From Flavobacteriales bacterium (GTDB taxonomy: Bacteria > Bacteroidota > Bacteroidia > Flavobacteriales_E > Vicingaceae), in contig JACJZB010000010.1 in NCBI GenBank assembly GCA_020635815.1, forward strand, positions 25,800 to 89,799: a stretch of DNA of 64,000 nucleotides, in the 5' to 3' direction. Below, piece after piece: positions 33,083 through 43,765 of this stretch (position 1 is the first letter of the stretch; each line of letters starts with the position of its first letter). The notes below the pieces were generated by a model, which worked only from the letters and a program-made list of their open reading frames with translations, ran no database searches and was not told the origin of the DNA. The translations under genes and the position numbers were made by a program.

Positions 33083-36000
33083 ATGTTGTATTCTGGTTGC
33101 CCAACCTCAGGCGCTTGTGTTGCAAGTTCGAGTTCATCAGCAGGAAATCAAAGCTTAACTACTATTAGTGTTACTGCAGGAACAACTTATTATATAATGG
33201 TTGATAGTTGGCCTTCTCCAGATTGTACTCCTAGTTTTAATATAAATGTATCAGCACCAGTAGTGCCAACACCAACAGTTCAAGATTGCGATGGTGCAAT
33301 ACCTGTGTGTCAAAATACTTACTCTGAGTCAACAGCTTACTCAGGAACAGGTACTTATCCTAACGAAATTGATGCTGGACCATCTTGTTTAGGGTCTGGT
33401 GAAAAAAATGATGTATGGTACATTTTTACGACGCAAACAGCAGGTAATGTTTGTTTTACGATTGATCCAAATGTAAATAGCGATGATTATGATTGGGCTG
33501 TTTTTGATTTAACTAACAATAACTGTAGTGAGATATATACTAACCCTGCTTTAGAAGTTAGCTGTAATTATAGTGGTACTAGTGGTAATACTGGAGCTAA
33601 TGGCTTAGGAGGTGCACAAAATAACCCTTGTATTCCAGTAGGTGCGGGAGAAACTTATGTGTTAAATGTTAGCCAATTCTCTACTTCAACAAATGGATAT
33701 TCTTTAAATTTTGGTGCTTCAACTGCTACTATTTTTGATAACGTACCGCCATCAATACAATCAGTAGATCTTCCTATTGCTTGTGGGGCAACAACACTTT
33801 CATTCGATTTCTCTGAAAATATATTATGTAGTTCTTTACAAGATGGTGATTTTACTTTATCTGGTCCAGGAGGACCTTACACCTTGTCTGGAATAACTGG
33901 TGCAAACTGTGCTGCTGGTGGTACTCAAGAGAATAACTTTTCAGTGACTGTTTCGCCGGCATTAACAGTAGCTGGAGCATATTCGCTATGTTTGGTTAAT
34001 GGTAGTGGTTCAGTAGAAGATTTATGTGGAAATGTAGCTCCTGCTGGGTGTTTAAATTTTAACATTACAAATAGTGTTGTAGCTAATGCGGGAGCAGATA
34101 GAACAATTTGTCAAGGTGCTTCAACTACTATAGGAGGTTCACCAACAGGAAGCGGGAGTAGCGGTTATACTTATGCATGGACACCAACTACTGGTTTAAA
34201 TAATGCAGCAATTGCTAACCCTATAGCTTCGCCAACATCAACTACTACATATACAGTAGTAGTTACTGATGGAGGAGGTTGTTCTGCTTCTGATCAAGTT
34301 GATGTGACTGTTACACCAACTGTTACTCCTACTTTTAATGCTATTGCAGATGTTTGTCAGAATGCAACTGCACCTACTTTGCCTACCACATCAACAAATG
34401 GGGTTACTGGTTCGTGGAGTCCGGCTGTTTCTACAGCTACAGCAGGAACAACGACATATACGTTCACGCCAAATGCTGGTCAATGTGCTACAACTACCTC
34501 GTTAGATATTACTGTAACACCTTTAATAGCACCAACGTTTACTCCAGTTTCATCAGTCTGTCAGAATGCTACAGCTCCTGTATTGCCTACTACTTCTAAT
34601 AATGGAATTACAGGCTCATGGAATCCAGCTGTTTCTACAGCTACAGCTGGAACAGCGACATACATCTTTACCCCAGCAGCCGGGCAGTGTGCTGACACAG
34701 CAAGTATTAAGATTCTTGTAAACCCAAATCCTGTACCTACAACATCTGCGGATAGTGTTCTTTGTAATGGGGGTTCTACAGGTTCTGTTACTGTAACGGG
34801 AGTAACTGGAACGAGTGCTTTTCCTGGGGGCTATGGTTATTCATGGGATGACGATGCCACTTTACCTGCACTTGCAAACACTCAAACTGCAAATGGATTA
34901 AGTGCTGGTGCTTATATAGTTACCGTTACGGACTTAACTACAACATGTAAAGGAAAAGATACTATAATTGTATATGAACCACCTCTTTTAACAGCAACAA
35001 ATACACCTACTAATCCAGCCTGTGCTCAAGATACAACTGGAAGTATTACTGCTAATCCAAATGGAGGTACAGGTGCTTATACTTATTCTTGGGCTCCAGG
35101 TGGTCAGACTACTCAAACAGCAACAGGATTATCTGCGGGAATTCTTTATACGTGTACAATTACTGACCACAATAATTGTCCAGTGACAACGAGTGCAACT
35201 TTAACTGACCCTCCAGGGATGGATTTAGATAGTAGTATGACGGTTGCAAGCTGTGGAGCTTCTGATGGAAGTGCAACAGTAACAGTTGTGTCTGGAGGAA
35301 GTGGAAATTATACTTATTCATGGGCTCCTGGAGGAAGCACATCAGCGACAGCAACAAATATACCTGCTGGTACATATACTGCAACAGTAGTTGATGTTAA
35401 TCTAGGGTGTACTTCAACTATTTCTGTAGTAGTTACTTCTACTACTGCCATAACAGCAACTGCAACATTGGTAAATGATGTGTTGTGTAATGGAGATACA
35501 ACAGGAGTTGCTTATGCAACTTCTCCTGATGGAGTGCCAACATTCTCTTATTTGTGGGACGATACAGGTGCAAGTACAAATGATACCTTAATTGCTGTAG
35601 CTGGAACATATAATGTAACCATAACTGATGGTAGTGGATGTACAGGTACTGCATCTGTAGTTATTGGGGAGCCAACTCCGGTTGTTGCTTCAATTACTGC
35701 AAGTGCAGATGAATCGTGTTTAGGAGCTAATGATGGAACAGCAACCGCTGGAGGAGCTCAAGGTACAGGCGGATATACTTATTCTTGGAATACATCACCA
35801 CCAAAAACTACTCAAACAGTAACAGGTTTAGCTCCAGGTACTTATGTTGTAACGGTTTACGATGATAATTTTTGTTCAGATACAGCATCGGTAGTAATAA
35901 ATCCAGGGCCTGAACTAACAACTAGTCATACTTCAGTTGATGTGAAATGTTTTGGAGAAACTACAGGATCTATAGATGTAACTATTGGAGGAGCACCAGG

Positions 36001-39000
36001 ACCCATTAATTATGCTTGGACTCCAAGTGGAGGAGCTTCTGAAGATCCTGTTGGATTGGGAGCAGGAACTTATTATTTAACAGCAACCAGTATGGGGTGT
36101 ACTGTAAAAGACACTGTTAAGATTTTTGAGCCAACACAATTGGTAGCAGCTATAGATTCAGTTCATGATGCTTTGTGTAATGGAGATGCTAATGGAGAAG
36201 CTTTCGCTTCTGCTTCTGGAGGAGAAACACCTTATTCTTATTCATGGGATGCAGCAGCAGCTAGTCAGGCTGTTGCAAATGCAGGAGGTTTAAGTGCTGG
36301 AAATTATACTGTAACAGTAACGGATTCTAATAACTGTACAGCAACGGCTGTAGCCTCAATTGGAGAACCAGCACCATTGGATGCTCTTTTAGGATCGTTA
36401 CCAGCATATTGTGGGTTAGATCAAGGAACAGTATGGGCTCAACCAACTAACGGAACTGCACCTTACACTTATGTGTGGGATTCAGCAGGAACTGTAATTG
36501 GAGCTACGGATACGGTAAATGGGCTTTACCCAGGTACCTACAGTTTAAATATAACAGACGCCAACAATTGTAAATTTAATTCAACAACAACAGTATCTGC
36601 AGCACCAGGAGGTGTCGCCTCTATCTCTGCTCAAACAGATGTAAGTTGTTTTGGAGATTCAAATGCTACAGCTACAGTTTCTTCAACAGGATATCCTGGT
36701 TTTACTTATTTATGGGATGCTGCGGCAGGGAATCAAACTACAAATCCTGCAACAGGATTAGCTCAAGGAACTTATAATGTGATAGTTACTGATACTTTAG
36801 GTTGCCAAATGACTACTTCGGTAACTATAACTGAACCTACGGCTTTAACTTTAACATTAAATGTTAATAATGTGTTTTGTCCAGACTCTTGTAATGGTTC
36901 AGTTATGTCAACTCCAGGAGGAGGAACTGCACCTTATTCTTATTTATGGAATGATCCAAGTTCTCAAATTACGCAAACAGCTTTTGGGTTATGTTCAGGT
37001 TATATAAGTGTTACACTAAGCGATGATAAAAATTGCTCAGTTACAGATAGTATTTTAATTGCTAACCCACCTAAAATGATATTAGCATCAAGCACAGATT
37101 CATCAAGTTGTAATCAAGCAGATGGAAACGCATACTTGAGTGTAGTAGCAAACGGAACAGCTCCTTTTACTTACGAATGGAGTGATGGAACAAATGTGCT
37201 AAGTAACGATAGTTCTTTGCTAGGAGTTACAGCAGGAACATATTATGGATTTGCTTTTGATTCATTAGGATGTAGTGTAATTGACACAGTAACAATATAT
37301 GATTTATCTGCTCCGCAAATTGATTCGGTAGTAGTTAACCATGTGCTATGTAATGGAAACAATACAGGTTCGGCTGAAGTTTTTGTTTCAGGGGGAGCTT
37401 TTCCTTATACTTATTCATGGAATGATGGAGCAAACCAAACAACACCCAATGCTACCAACTTAATAGCTGGAGGATATGTTGTTACAGTTACGGACACAAA
37501 TGGATGTGTAATATCTTCTCCAGCAAACGTTAATGAACCTGATGCTTTACAGATTACAAGTGGAGGAGTAAATCCTTCATGTACAGACTCAACGGATGGT
37601 TCAGTATGGGTAAATGCTCAGGGTGGAGTAATGCCTTATAGTTATGAATGGAATTCAAACCCTGCAATGATAAATGATACAATTTACAATTTACCTGAAA
37701 TAGTTGGTGGATATTCCGTTGTAGTTACAGATTCTAACAATTGTACAGCAATAGCCAATGTTAACTTAATTGATCCAGCTTTATTTACAATAAATGTATC
37801 AAGAGTTGATGTAGGTTGTGCAGGAGATAATACAGGTTCTGCAACAGTTACGGTAAACAATGGAATTTCTCCATTTACTTATTTGTGGAATGATCCAGCA
37901 AGTCAAACATCCCAAATAGCTTCGGGATTAGTAGCCAATACTTATAATGTAGTCGCTACGGATGACAACGGATGCCAAGCAAATGGGTCGATTATTATTA
38001 ATGAACCTGATACTTTAATAATTACCCTAGATACAACTGGAAACGTTACGTGTAATGGTATGACAGATGGCTATGCTCAAGTTAATGTAGTTGGTGGTTC
38101 TGGAGCATACTCGTTTGAATGGTCTTTAGGAGGAACAGTTGTGTCAACAGTTCAAAACCCTATAGGACTGGCAGCAGGTTTATATGCTGTTACAGTTACA
38201 GATGATTCTTTATGTACTGACCAAATAAATGTAATGATTACAGAACCAGATGTATTAGTTGGAAGTGCAATTGGTGTTGATGCTAAATGCTTTGGTGCAA
38301 GCACAGGATATGCTTATGCAACAAATGTAACTGGAGGAACAGCTCCTTACACTTATCAATGGGATGATTTAGCATTACAACAAACAGATACAGCATCTAA
38401 CCTAGTTGCAGGAAATTACTTATTGGATATAACAGATAGTTTGGGTTGTCAGGTATTAGATATTCCAGTTACAATTGGAGAGCCAGCAGATATAGTTTTA
38501 ACCCCATCTACAACTTCATCTACTTGCGGAGACAACAACGGTACGGCTTCGGTTACTGCTGGAGGAGGAGTTGGACCTTATAACTTTATTTGGAACGATC
38601 CTAATACGCAAGGAAATGCCGTAGCAACAGATTTATATGCTGGTGGTTATCAAGTAATTGTTACCGATGCACAAGGTTGTAAAGACTCTACTGTTGCAAA
38701 CGTTACCGATTTAGGTAGTCCAACGGTTGTTATCGATAGTATAACTAACGTGTCTTGTAATGGTGCTGGTGATGGAATGGCTTATGCTTCGGCTTCTGGA
38801 GGAGTGATGCCTTACACTTACTCATGGACCAATGGAGATACTATTGCAACTGCATCAAACCTAGATGCTCAAAGTTATACCATTACGGTTACTGATAGCA
38901 ATGGATGTATTGCAACAGCAGATACTATTATACAAGAAAATGCAGGAGTTGTAGTTACTGCTCATTTAATACAAAATGTAAGTTGTAATGGTGGTAATGA

Positions 39001-41185
39001 TGGTATTGTTTATGCTAATGGTAATGGAGGTACAGGTGCTGCAACATTAACTTACACTTGGAATGATCCTTTAACTCAAGCAAATGATACTGCATTTAAT
39101 TTAACTATTGGTACTTACATAGTTGAAGCTACAGATTTAAATAATTGTAAAGCTTTTGATACAGTTCAGGTGATAGAACCATTATTGTTAACCACTACTT
39201 TAGATTCTTTAAAAAATCTAACTTGTTACCAATTGGGTGATGGATATATTGATGTGTCTGCTGCTGGAGGAACATTGCCTTATTCTTGGACTTCGAACGT
39301 TGGAGGAGGGCCAACATTGGCAGGTTTACAAGCTGGAGATTATTATTTAATTGTTACCGATGCGAAAGGTTGTACAGACAGCACTAATTATACATTAACA
39401 GAACCTAACGATTTAGTTATAACTGAAGTTACAACAGCATCTACATGTGGTAATTTTAACGGAAGTGCCGAAGTTACTTCTGTAATTGGAGGAACAGGTC
39501 CTTATTCTTATAATTGGAATGACCCTTCAAATCAACAAACGGCTTTAGCAGATAGTTTGTTAGCTAATACATATACTGTAGTGGTTACTGACTTTAATGG
39601 CTGTCAAAAAGACACGGCTGTAACTGTTCTCAATACACCAGGTTCAACTATTGATTCGGTAGTAGTATCGCATGTTAAATGTAATGGAGATAATACAGGA
39701 AGTGCTGAAGTTTTTGTTTCTGGAAACGGACCATATTCTTACGCGTGGTCTCCAGTTGGACAAACAACAGCTATTGCTACTAACTTAGGTGCTGGAGTTT
39801 ATACTGTGGAAGTTACCGATGCAAATCTATGTACTGTTAATCAAGGTGGAATAATTGTAAATGAACCAAATCCTTTAACCGCAAGTATCAATGCTCCAAG
39901 TTATGCATGTTATGGACAGGTAGTTCAATTAATGGGAGCAGGAGCAGGAGGAACTCCTCCTTATGGTGAAATATTATGGGTGCAACCTTTTGGTAACACA
40001 ACCTTGGGGCCAATTTTCGATACTGTTACAAGTAACACCACTTATATACTTACTTTAAAAGATACGAATGATTGTGCTGCAATTGTAAATAAATCAATAA
40101 CAGTTGGAGCTCCATTAAATATATCAGCTTTAGATGGTAGTATATGTTTAGGAGATACAGCTACTGTATTTGCAACAGCTTTGGGTGGTAACCCGGCAAA
40201 TGCTTATGAATATACTTGGAGTGTTTATGATTCAACAACTGCAACAACGACAACTCCTAGTGGAATAGTTAACCCAACTTTCGGAGCTACAGTAAATCTT
40301 TACTTAACGGACACCACTGATTATATTGTTTCAGTTTGGGATGGTTGTTCTCGACCTGATACAACAGGGTTTACAATTGTAGTAAGAGATACAACTATAA
40401 TAACAATGGAAGCTTATGATAAATCTTGTCCTACACCAGATTATTTTTCTGTAGGAATGGAAGTTGAAGTATTGAGTGGAGACACAAATAATACATATAC
40501 TTGGTTATTTGGTGATGGACAAGGGTTAACATCAATGAGCGATTCGATATCTCATAATTATAGCTCGGGAACTTATGATGTTCAAATAGATGTGATGTCA
40601 GAAAATGGTTGTCCGTCAACATTTATATACCCTGCTAAAGTGTATGTTTACCCTCTACCTGAAGCAAACTTTACCAAAGACCCTTTTGATGTAACAATGT
40701 TAAACCCTACTTATGAGTTTGCTGATTTATCATCATCAGATGTGGTTGGTTTTGATTGGGATTTTGGTGACTTAATAGGTGAATCTATTGAACAAAATCC
40801 TTCTTATACATATCAAGATACTGGTTTATATCCTGTAACATTGATAGTAACTAATGGATTGTGTGAAGACACCATTACAAAAAAAGTAAAAGTAAAACCT
40901 GAGTTTTTATTTTTAATACCTAATACATTTACACCAGGCGGAGATAACTTAAATGAGATATTTATGCCAGGAACAATGATTGGTGTTTCTGAAAAAGATT
41001 ATAATTTCTTTATCTATGATAGATGGGGAGAATTAATTTACGAAGGACATGATTTGGATGATGGTTGGGATGGTTTCTATAAAGGAGCATTAAGCCAGAC
41101 AGGAGTTTATGTATGGTATGTTAAATTAAAAGGAATAGATGGCTTACAGCGAGAGTTTAGAGGTCATGTAAACCTACTTAGATAG
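33083..41185 (+). CDS. giant SprB-repeat adhesin with gliding-motility (T9SS type B) C-terminal domain
   Basis: The frame is already open from 33041 and encodes about 2,700 residues. Joined to the preceding fragment the protein would be 2,797 residues. After the rest of the PPC-like domain come a second Cys-rich domain (VQDCDGAIPVCQNTY) and a tandem pair of domains with VCQNATAP. About 22 SprB-type repeats of 55-65 residues follow, each with a CNGxxxGxA start, a PYxYxW core and an AGTYxVTVTDxxGC end. PKD-like domains (YTWLFGDGQG, FDWDFGD) precede the C-terminal sorting domain (IPNTFTPGGDNLNEIF, IYDRWGELIYEG, GVYVWYVKLKG). SprB in Flavobacterium is a surface adhesin moved by the gliding motor; a similar surface role is inferred. 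Strong terminator at 41203. Confidence 0.88.
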   Translation: MLYSGCPTSGACVASSSSSAGNQSLTTISVTAGTTYYIMVDSWPSPDCTPSFNINVSAPVVPTPTVQDCDGAIPVCQNTYSESTAYSGTGTYPNEIDAGPSCLGSGEKNDVWYIFTTQTAGNVCFTIDPNVNSDDYDWAVFDLTNNNCSEIYTNPALEVSCNYSGTSGNTGANGLGGAQNNPCIPVGAGETYVLNVSQFSTSTNGYSLNFGASTATIFDNVPPSIQSVDLPIACGATTLSFDFSENILCSSLQDGDFTLSGPGGPYTLSGITGANCAAGGTQENNFSVTVSPALTVAGAYSLCLVNGSGSVEDLCGNVAPAGCLNFNITNSVVANAGADRTICQGASTTIGGSPTGSGSSGYTYAWTPTTGLNNAAIANPIASPTSTTTYTVVVTDGGGCSASDQVDVTVTPTVTPTFNAIADVCQNATAPTLPTTSTNGVTGSWSPAVSTATAGTTTYTFTPNAGQCATTTSLDITVTPLIAPTFTPVSSVCQNATAPVLPTTSNNGITGSWNPAVSTATAGTATYIFTPAAGQCADTASIKILVNPNPVPTTSADSVLCNGGSTGSVTVTGVTGTSAFPGGYGYSWDDDATLPALANTQTANGLSAGAYIVTVTDLTTTCKGKDTIIVYEPPLLTATNTPTNPACAQDTTGSITANPNGGTGAYTYSWAPGGQTTQTATGLSAGILYTCTITDHNNCPVTTSATLTDPPGMDLDSSMTVASCGASDGSATVTVVSGGSGNYTYSWAPGGSTSATATNIPAGTYTATVVDVNLGCTSTISVVVTSTTAITATATLVNDVLCNGDTTGVAYATSPDGVPTFSYLWDDTGASTNDTLIAVAGTYNVTITDGSGCTGTASVVIGEPTPVVASITASADESCLGANDGTATAGGAQGTGGYTYSWNTSPPKTTQTVTGLAPGTYVVTVYDDNFCSDTASVVINPGPELTTSHTSVDVKCFGETTGSIDVTIGGAPGPINYAWTPSGGASEDPVGLGAGTYYLTATSMGCTVKDTVKIFEPTQLVAAIDSVHDALCNGDANGEAFASASGGETPYSYSWDAAAASQAVANAGGLSAGNYTVTVTDSNNCTATAVASIGEPAPLDALLGSLPAYCGLDQGTVWAQPTNGTAPYTYVWDSAGTVIGATDTVNGLYPGTYSLNITDANNCKFNSTTTVSAAPGGVASISAQTDVSCFGDSNATATVSSTGYPGFTYLWDAAAGNQTTNPATGLAQGTYNVIVTDTLGCQMTTSVTITEPTALTLTLNVNNVFCPDSCNGSVMSTPGGGTAPYSYLWNDPSSQITQTAFGLCSGYISVTLSDDKNCSVTDSILIANPPKMILASSTDSSSCNQADGNAYLSVVANGTAPFTYEWSDGTNVLSNDSSLLGVTAGTYYGFAFDSLGCSVIDTVTIYDLSAPQIDSVVVNHVLCNGNNTGSAEVFVSGGAFPYTYSWNDGANQTTPNATNLIAGGYVVTVTDTNGCVISSPANVNEPDALQITSGGVNPSCTDSTDGSVWVNAQGGVMPYSYEWNSNPAMINDTIYNLPEIVGGYSVVVTDSNNCTAIANVNLIDPALFTINVSRVDVGCAGDNTGSATVTVNNGISPFTYLWNDPASQTSQIASGLVANTYNVVATDDNGCQANGSIIINEPDTLIITLDTTGNVTCNGMTDGYAQVNVVGGSGAYSFEWSLGGTVVSTVQNPIGLAAGLYAVTVTDDSLCTDQINVMITEPDVLVGSAIGVDAKCFGASTGYAYATNVTGGTAPYTYQWDDLALQQTDTASNLVAGNYLLDITDSLGCQVLDIPVTIGEPADIVLTPSTTSSTCGDNNGTASVTAGGGVGPYNFIWNDPNTQGNAVATDLYAGGYQVIVTDAQGCKDSTVANVTDLGSPTVVIDSITNVSCNGAGDGMAYASASGGVMPYTYSWTNGDTIATASNLDAQSYTITVTDSNGCIATADTIIQENAGVVVTAHLIQNVSCNGGNDGIVYANGNGGTGAATLTYTWNDPLTQANDTAFNLTIGTYIVEATDLNNCKAFDTVQVIEPLLLTTTLDSLKNLTCYQLGDGYIDVSAAGGTLPYSWTSNVGGGPTLAGLQAGDYYLIVTDAKGCTDSTNYTLTEPNDLVITEVTTASTCGNFNGSAEVTSVIGGTGPYSYNWNDPSNQQTALADSLLANTYTVVVTDFNGCQKDTAVTVLNTPGSTIDSVVVSHVKCNGDNTGSAEVFVSGNGPYSYAWSPVGQTTAIATNLGAGVYTVEVTDANLCTVNQGGIIVNEPNPLTASINAPSYACYGQVVQLMGAGAGGTPPYGEILWVQPFGNTTLGPIFDTVTSNTTYILTLKDTNDCAAIVNKSITVGAPLNISALDGSICLGDTATVFATALGGNPANAYEYTWSVYDSTTATTTTPSGIVNPTFGATVNLYLTDTTDYIVSVWDGCSRPDTTGFTIVVRDTTIITMEAYDKSCPTPDYFSVGMEVEVLSGDTNNTYTWLFGDGQGLTSMSDSISHNYSSGTYDVQIDVMSENGCPSTFIYPAKVYVYPLPEANFTKDPFDVTMLNPTYEFADLSSSDVVGFDWDFGDLIGESIEQNPSYTYQDTGLYPVTLIVTNGLCEDTITKKVKVKPEFLFLIPNTFTPGGDNLNEIFMPGTMIGVSEKDYNFFIYDRWGELIYEGHDLDDGWDGFYKGALSQTGVYVWYVKLKGIDGLQREFRGHVNLLR

Positions 41186-41202
41186 AAAACAAATGTCTAA
41201 CA

Positions 41203-41240
41203 AAAAAAAAGGAGCTTTAATATTAAAGCTCCTTTTTTTT
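41203..41240. terminator. strong bidirectional terminator after the adhesin gene
   Basis: A perfect 22-base palindrome (11-base arm GGAGCTTTAAT) is flanked by an A run before it and an eight-T run after it. Confidence 0.9.
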
Positions 41241-41286
41241 GTTAATATACGTAATATGCCGTATGTGATTAATAAATCTGAGTGAG

Positions 41287-41294
41287 TAGTTTTG
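41287..41294 (+). promoter_or_regulatory. -7 promoter element of the lipoprotein gene
   Basis: TAGTTTTG is an exact TAnnTTTG match, 23 bases before the ATG at 41318. Confidence 0.5.
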
Positions 41295-41317
41295 TTGTAT
41301 AACCAAAAAAATAAAAG

Positions 41318-42073
41318 ATGAAAACAAAATTAATTTTAGCACTTTTAGTAATAGGAACATTATCTTTTTCATGTTCTAAGGATGATGATAGCCCAACACC
41401 AGAACCAGAAGTAACCCCAACACCAAGTGGAGGAAATGGTAATTCAACAGGAAATCCTCAACCTACATTTACGGATGCAGACGCTTCGTTGTGGGCGGTA
41501 AAATCTATCTCAGTAACTACTGTAACAGGAATTGGAGACATAGAAACAACAATAGGAACTGGGGTAGGAGTATTTTTTGATGGTGCTGGAGCTATGGTTG
41601 ATGTTGGAGCAGTATCACTTAATAGCAATAGCTTGACTAAAAATGCAAACAATTCTTATGTTTATCAACCAGGTGCATCTAACCCTACAGGAATAGATTT
41701 TACTGCTGGTGTTACATGGAGTGTGGCAGGGGGAAATGGGTTCTCTGCAATCAATAAAAATGTAACCATTGGATTTCCTACAGTAGGAGCAGTAAATAGT
41801 TCTACAACAATTACTAAAGCTAATGGATATACGCTTTCTGTAAATAATGTTAGCGGTGCAGATTCGGTATTGTTTTTAATTGGAGATGTAACAAAAACAA
41901 TAGCAGGAAATGCTACATCATGTACTTTCTCAGCAAGTGAATTGAGTGGGTTGGCTACAGGAACAACTGTTGTTCAAGCGGCAGCATATATTACTACAAG
42001 TGAAACGGTAGGTGGTAAAAAAGTTTATTATGGAAATGAGACTGTACAAACAAAAACAGCTACGGTAGAATAA
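41318..42073 (+). CDS. lipoprotein of unknown function
   Basis: The 251-residue protein has a lipoprotein signal ending at Cys19 (LSFSCSKDDD). The acidic residues right after the cysteine resemble the export signal that sends lipoproteins to the cell surface in Bacteroidetes. A low-complexity Pro, Thr, Gly and Asn linker spans about 25-50. The mature part is rich in Val, Thr, Ser and Gly and is probably beta-structured. I do not recognise the domain. It has its own promoter element and a terminator, so it appears monocistronic. Confidence 0.75.
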   Translation: MKTKLILALLVIGTLSFSCSKDDDSPTPEPEVTPTPSGGNGNSTGNPQPTFTDADASLWAVKSISVTTVTGIGDIETTIGTGVGVFFDGAGAMVDVGAVSLNSNSLTKNANNSYVYQPGASNPTGIDFTAGVTWSVAGGNGFSAINKNVTIGFPTVGAVNSSTTITKANGYTLSVNNVSGADSVLFLIGDVTKTIAGNATSCTFSASELSGLATGTTVVQAAAYITTSETVGGKKVYYGNETVQTKTATVE

Positions 42074-42109
42074 TGTAGAATAATAATAAGTTTAGTTGAA
42101 GTTTGAAGA

Positions 42110-42137
42110 AAGAGGAGGCAATGCTTCCTCTTTTTTT
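42110..42137 (+). terminator. intrinsic terminator after the lipoprotein gene
   Basis: AGAGGAGGC and GCTTCCTCT pair with one G-T wobble, followed by seven T residues. The T run overlaps the 3' end of the convergent nadE gene. Confidence 0.78.
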
Positions 42138-42918
42138 ATTTTATACCAGACGGAATAACACAAACAGGGATAGCTTGCATTTTATGTTGGTTAATGGTGT
42201 TTAATCTTGTATAAATTTGGAAAACTTCTTGTTGACGAGGGCTAAATTGAGTTACATCAAAAACACCTTTTTCTACAACATCCATAGCCCATTCCAATTC
42301 TGGGTAAGAAGCACCAATTTGATCTTCATCTGTCCTATCATCACCCCATAAGCCATCAGTTGGTGGAGCAATTAATATTTCATTAATTATGTTGAGGTGT
42401 TTACCCAATTCAAATACTTCAGTTTTGGTTAAATCGGCAATAGGACTTATATCAACACCGCCATCACCGTATTTGGTATAGAAACCAATTCCAAAATCTT
42501 CAATCTTATTACCTGTACCAAGCACTAGGTAATTATTAATTTGTGCATGGTAATAGAGCGTAGTCATTCTTAATCGGGCACGAGCATTTGCCAATGCTAA
42601 ATTGTTCTCGGGTTGGCTTGGTAGGACAAAAGTGAGATTGTCAAAAACAGGCGTTAAATCAGTTTCTATAGAAGATACATTTGGATAGTTCTCTTTTAAA
42701 AATGAAATATGATTTTGGGCTCTTGTTACTTGCCTCTTATCTTGATGAATAGGCATTTCTACACATAAAACAGGAAGGTTCGTTAATGCTCCTAAAGTTG
42801 AAGTTACAGCAGAATCTACGCCGCCTGAAATACCAATTACAAAGCCTTTTGTTTTAGATTCTTTAATGTAAGCCGATAGCCAATTAACAATATATTCTTT
42901 AACTGCTTCTACTTTCAT
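42136..42918 (-). CDS. nadE: NAD(+) synthase
   Basis: NadE amidates nicotinate adenine dinucleotide to NAD. The ATP pyrophosphatase loop SGGVDS lies at 31-36. GTGNKIEDFGIGFYTKYGDGGVD in the middle is the typical segment that binds the deamido-NAD. At 260 residues it lacks the glutaminase domain, so it should use ammonia or depend on another amidase. It starts three bases after the outer-membrane barrel gene and is likely cotranscribed with it. gldB lies divergently beyond that gene. Confidence 0.95.
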   Translation of the reverse strand: MKVEAVKEYIVNWLSAYIKESKTKGFVIGISGGVDSAVTSTLGALTNLPVLCVEMPIHQDKRQVTRAQNHISFLKENYPNVSSIETDLTPVFDNLTFVLPSQPENNLALANARARLRMTTLYYHAQINNYLVLGTGNKIEDFGIGFYTKYGDGGVDISPIADLTKTEVFELGKHLNIINEILIAPPTDGLWGDDRTDEDQIGASYPELEWAMDVVEKGVFDVTQFSPRQQEVFQIYTRLNTINQHKMQAIPVCVIPSGIK

Positions 42919-42921
42919 TAT

Positions 42922-43701
42922 TTAAAAGTACACACCTAGGTTAAGTGTGAAAAAATTAAGATTAGCACTTGCACTTTTATCACTTCTTTCTGCTTTACCT
43001 TCATTGTTTATAGTTGCTTTGCCATTTGCATCTAGCACATAAGTTTTAGCATCTAAAACATTTACAAAACCATTGTTGTAAGTAAGTCCTAACATAACAT
43101 TCGTATTACCACTTAAATTGTATTCAATTCCACCACCAACAACTAAATTAATATTCATAAATTTAATATCACTCGATGTATTTACATCTGACTTTTTAAT
43201 GTTATCAAAATCAACGTATTCAAAATCGCTTTTAGATTGATAACGTAATCCTAAGTTAACTCCAAAATTTCCGTAATAAGAAATATAGCCAATCTGATTG
43301 GTTTTTAATTTCAGTGTTAAAGGAATGTCAACATAGTTAATTTTAATAGACTGCTTAACCTCAGAAGGGAATAATATCCCATTAACATCATAAACACCCT
43401 CGTATTTAATCTTTCCACCAATTGAGTTAAGTGTAACTCCAGTTGAGAATAAATAGTTTTTAGCTAAATAAAACTCTGTTGACAAACCATAAGCAAAACC
43501 TAGCTTTGATCCATCACTACTATAGCCGCTACTATTAACACTGAGCCACGATAACGAAGGGGAGAAATGTAGTCCTAAACGGAATTTTCTAGCTTCATCA
43601 AATTCTACAACAGGGTCGTCACTAAAGCCATCATCTTGAGCGGATAGATTAGTAAATAATAACCCAAATAGTATTAAAGTAAGTAACTTTGTTTTTTGCA
43701 T
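42922..43701 (-). CDS. outer-membrane beta-barrel protein, PorT-like
   Basis: The 259-residue protein has a signal peptide ending SAQ (about residue 22). Alternating strands follow, as in small outer-membrane barrels of the PorT-like group. Examples are FRLGLHFSPSLSWLS, LGFAYGLSTEFYLAK, YFSTGV-like YLFSTGVTLNSIGGK, IDIPLTLK-like VDIPLTLKLK and the aromatic last strand LNFFTLNLGVYF. Ligand and role are unknown. It is upstream of nadE in the same operon, with a TAAGTTTG promoter element at 43726. Confidence 0.82.
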   Translation of the reverse strand: MQKTKLLTLILFGLLFTNLSAQDDGFSDDPVVEFDEARKFRLGLHFSPSLSWLSVNSSGYSSDGSKLGFAYGLSTEFYLAKNYLFSTGVTLNSIGGKIKYEGVYDVNGILFPSEVKQSIKINYVDIPLTLKLKTNQIGYISYYGNFGVNLGLRYQSKSDFEYVDFDNIKKSDVNTSSDIKFMNINLVVGGGIEYNLSGNTNVMLGLTYNNGFVNVLDAKTYVLDANGKATINNEGKAERSDKSASANLNFFTLNLGVYF

Positions 43702-43725
43702 GGTTTTCTATGGTTAATTTTACTG

Positions 43726-43733
43726 CAAACTTA
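43726..43733 (-). promoter_or_regulatory. -7 promoter element of the barrel-nadE operon
   Basis: The minus strand reads TAAGTTTG, an exact TAnnTTTG match, 24 bases before the start at 43701. Confidence 0.5.
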
Positions 43734-43765
43734 AATAGAATATTAATCTTATTTGTAACAAAAAA

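Noticed and set aside
34740..39850. Regular repeats that could suggest a CRISPR or tandem DNA array
   Set aside because: The repetition is at protein level (SprB domains of 55-65 residues) in one open frame, with degenerate DNA and no constant repeat-spacer layout.
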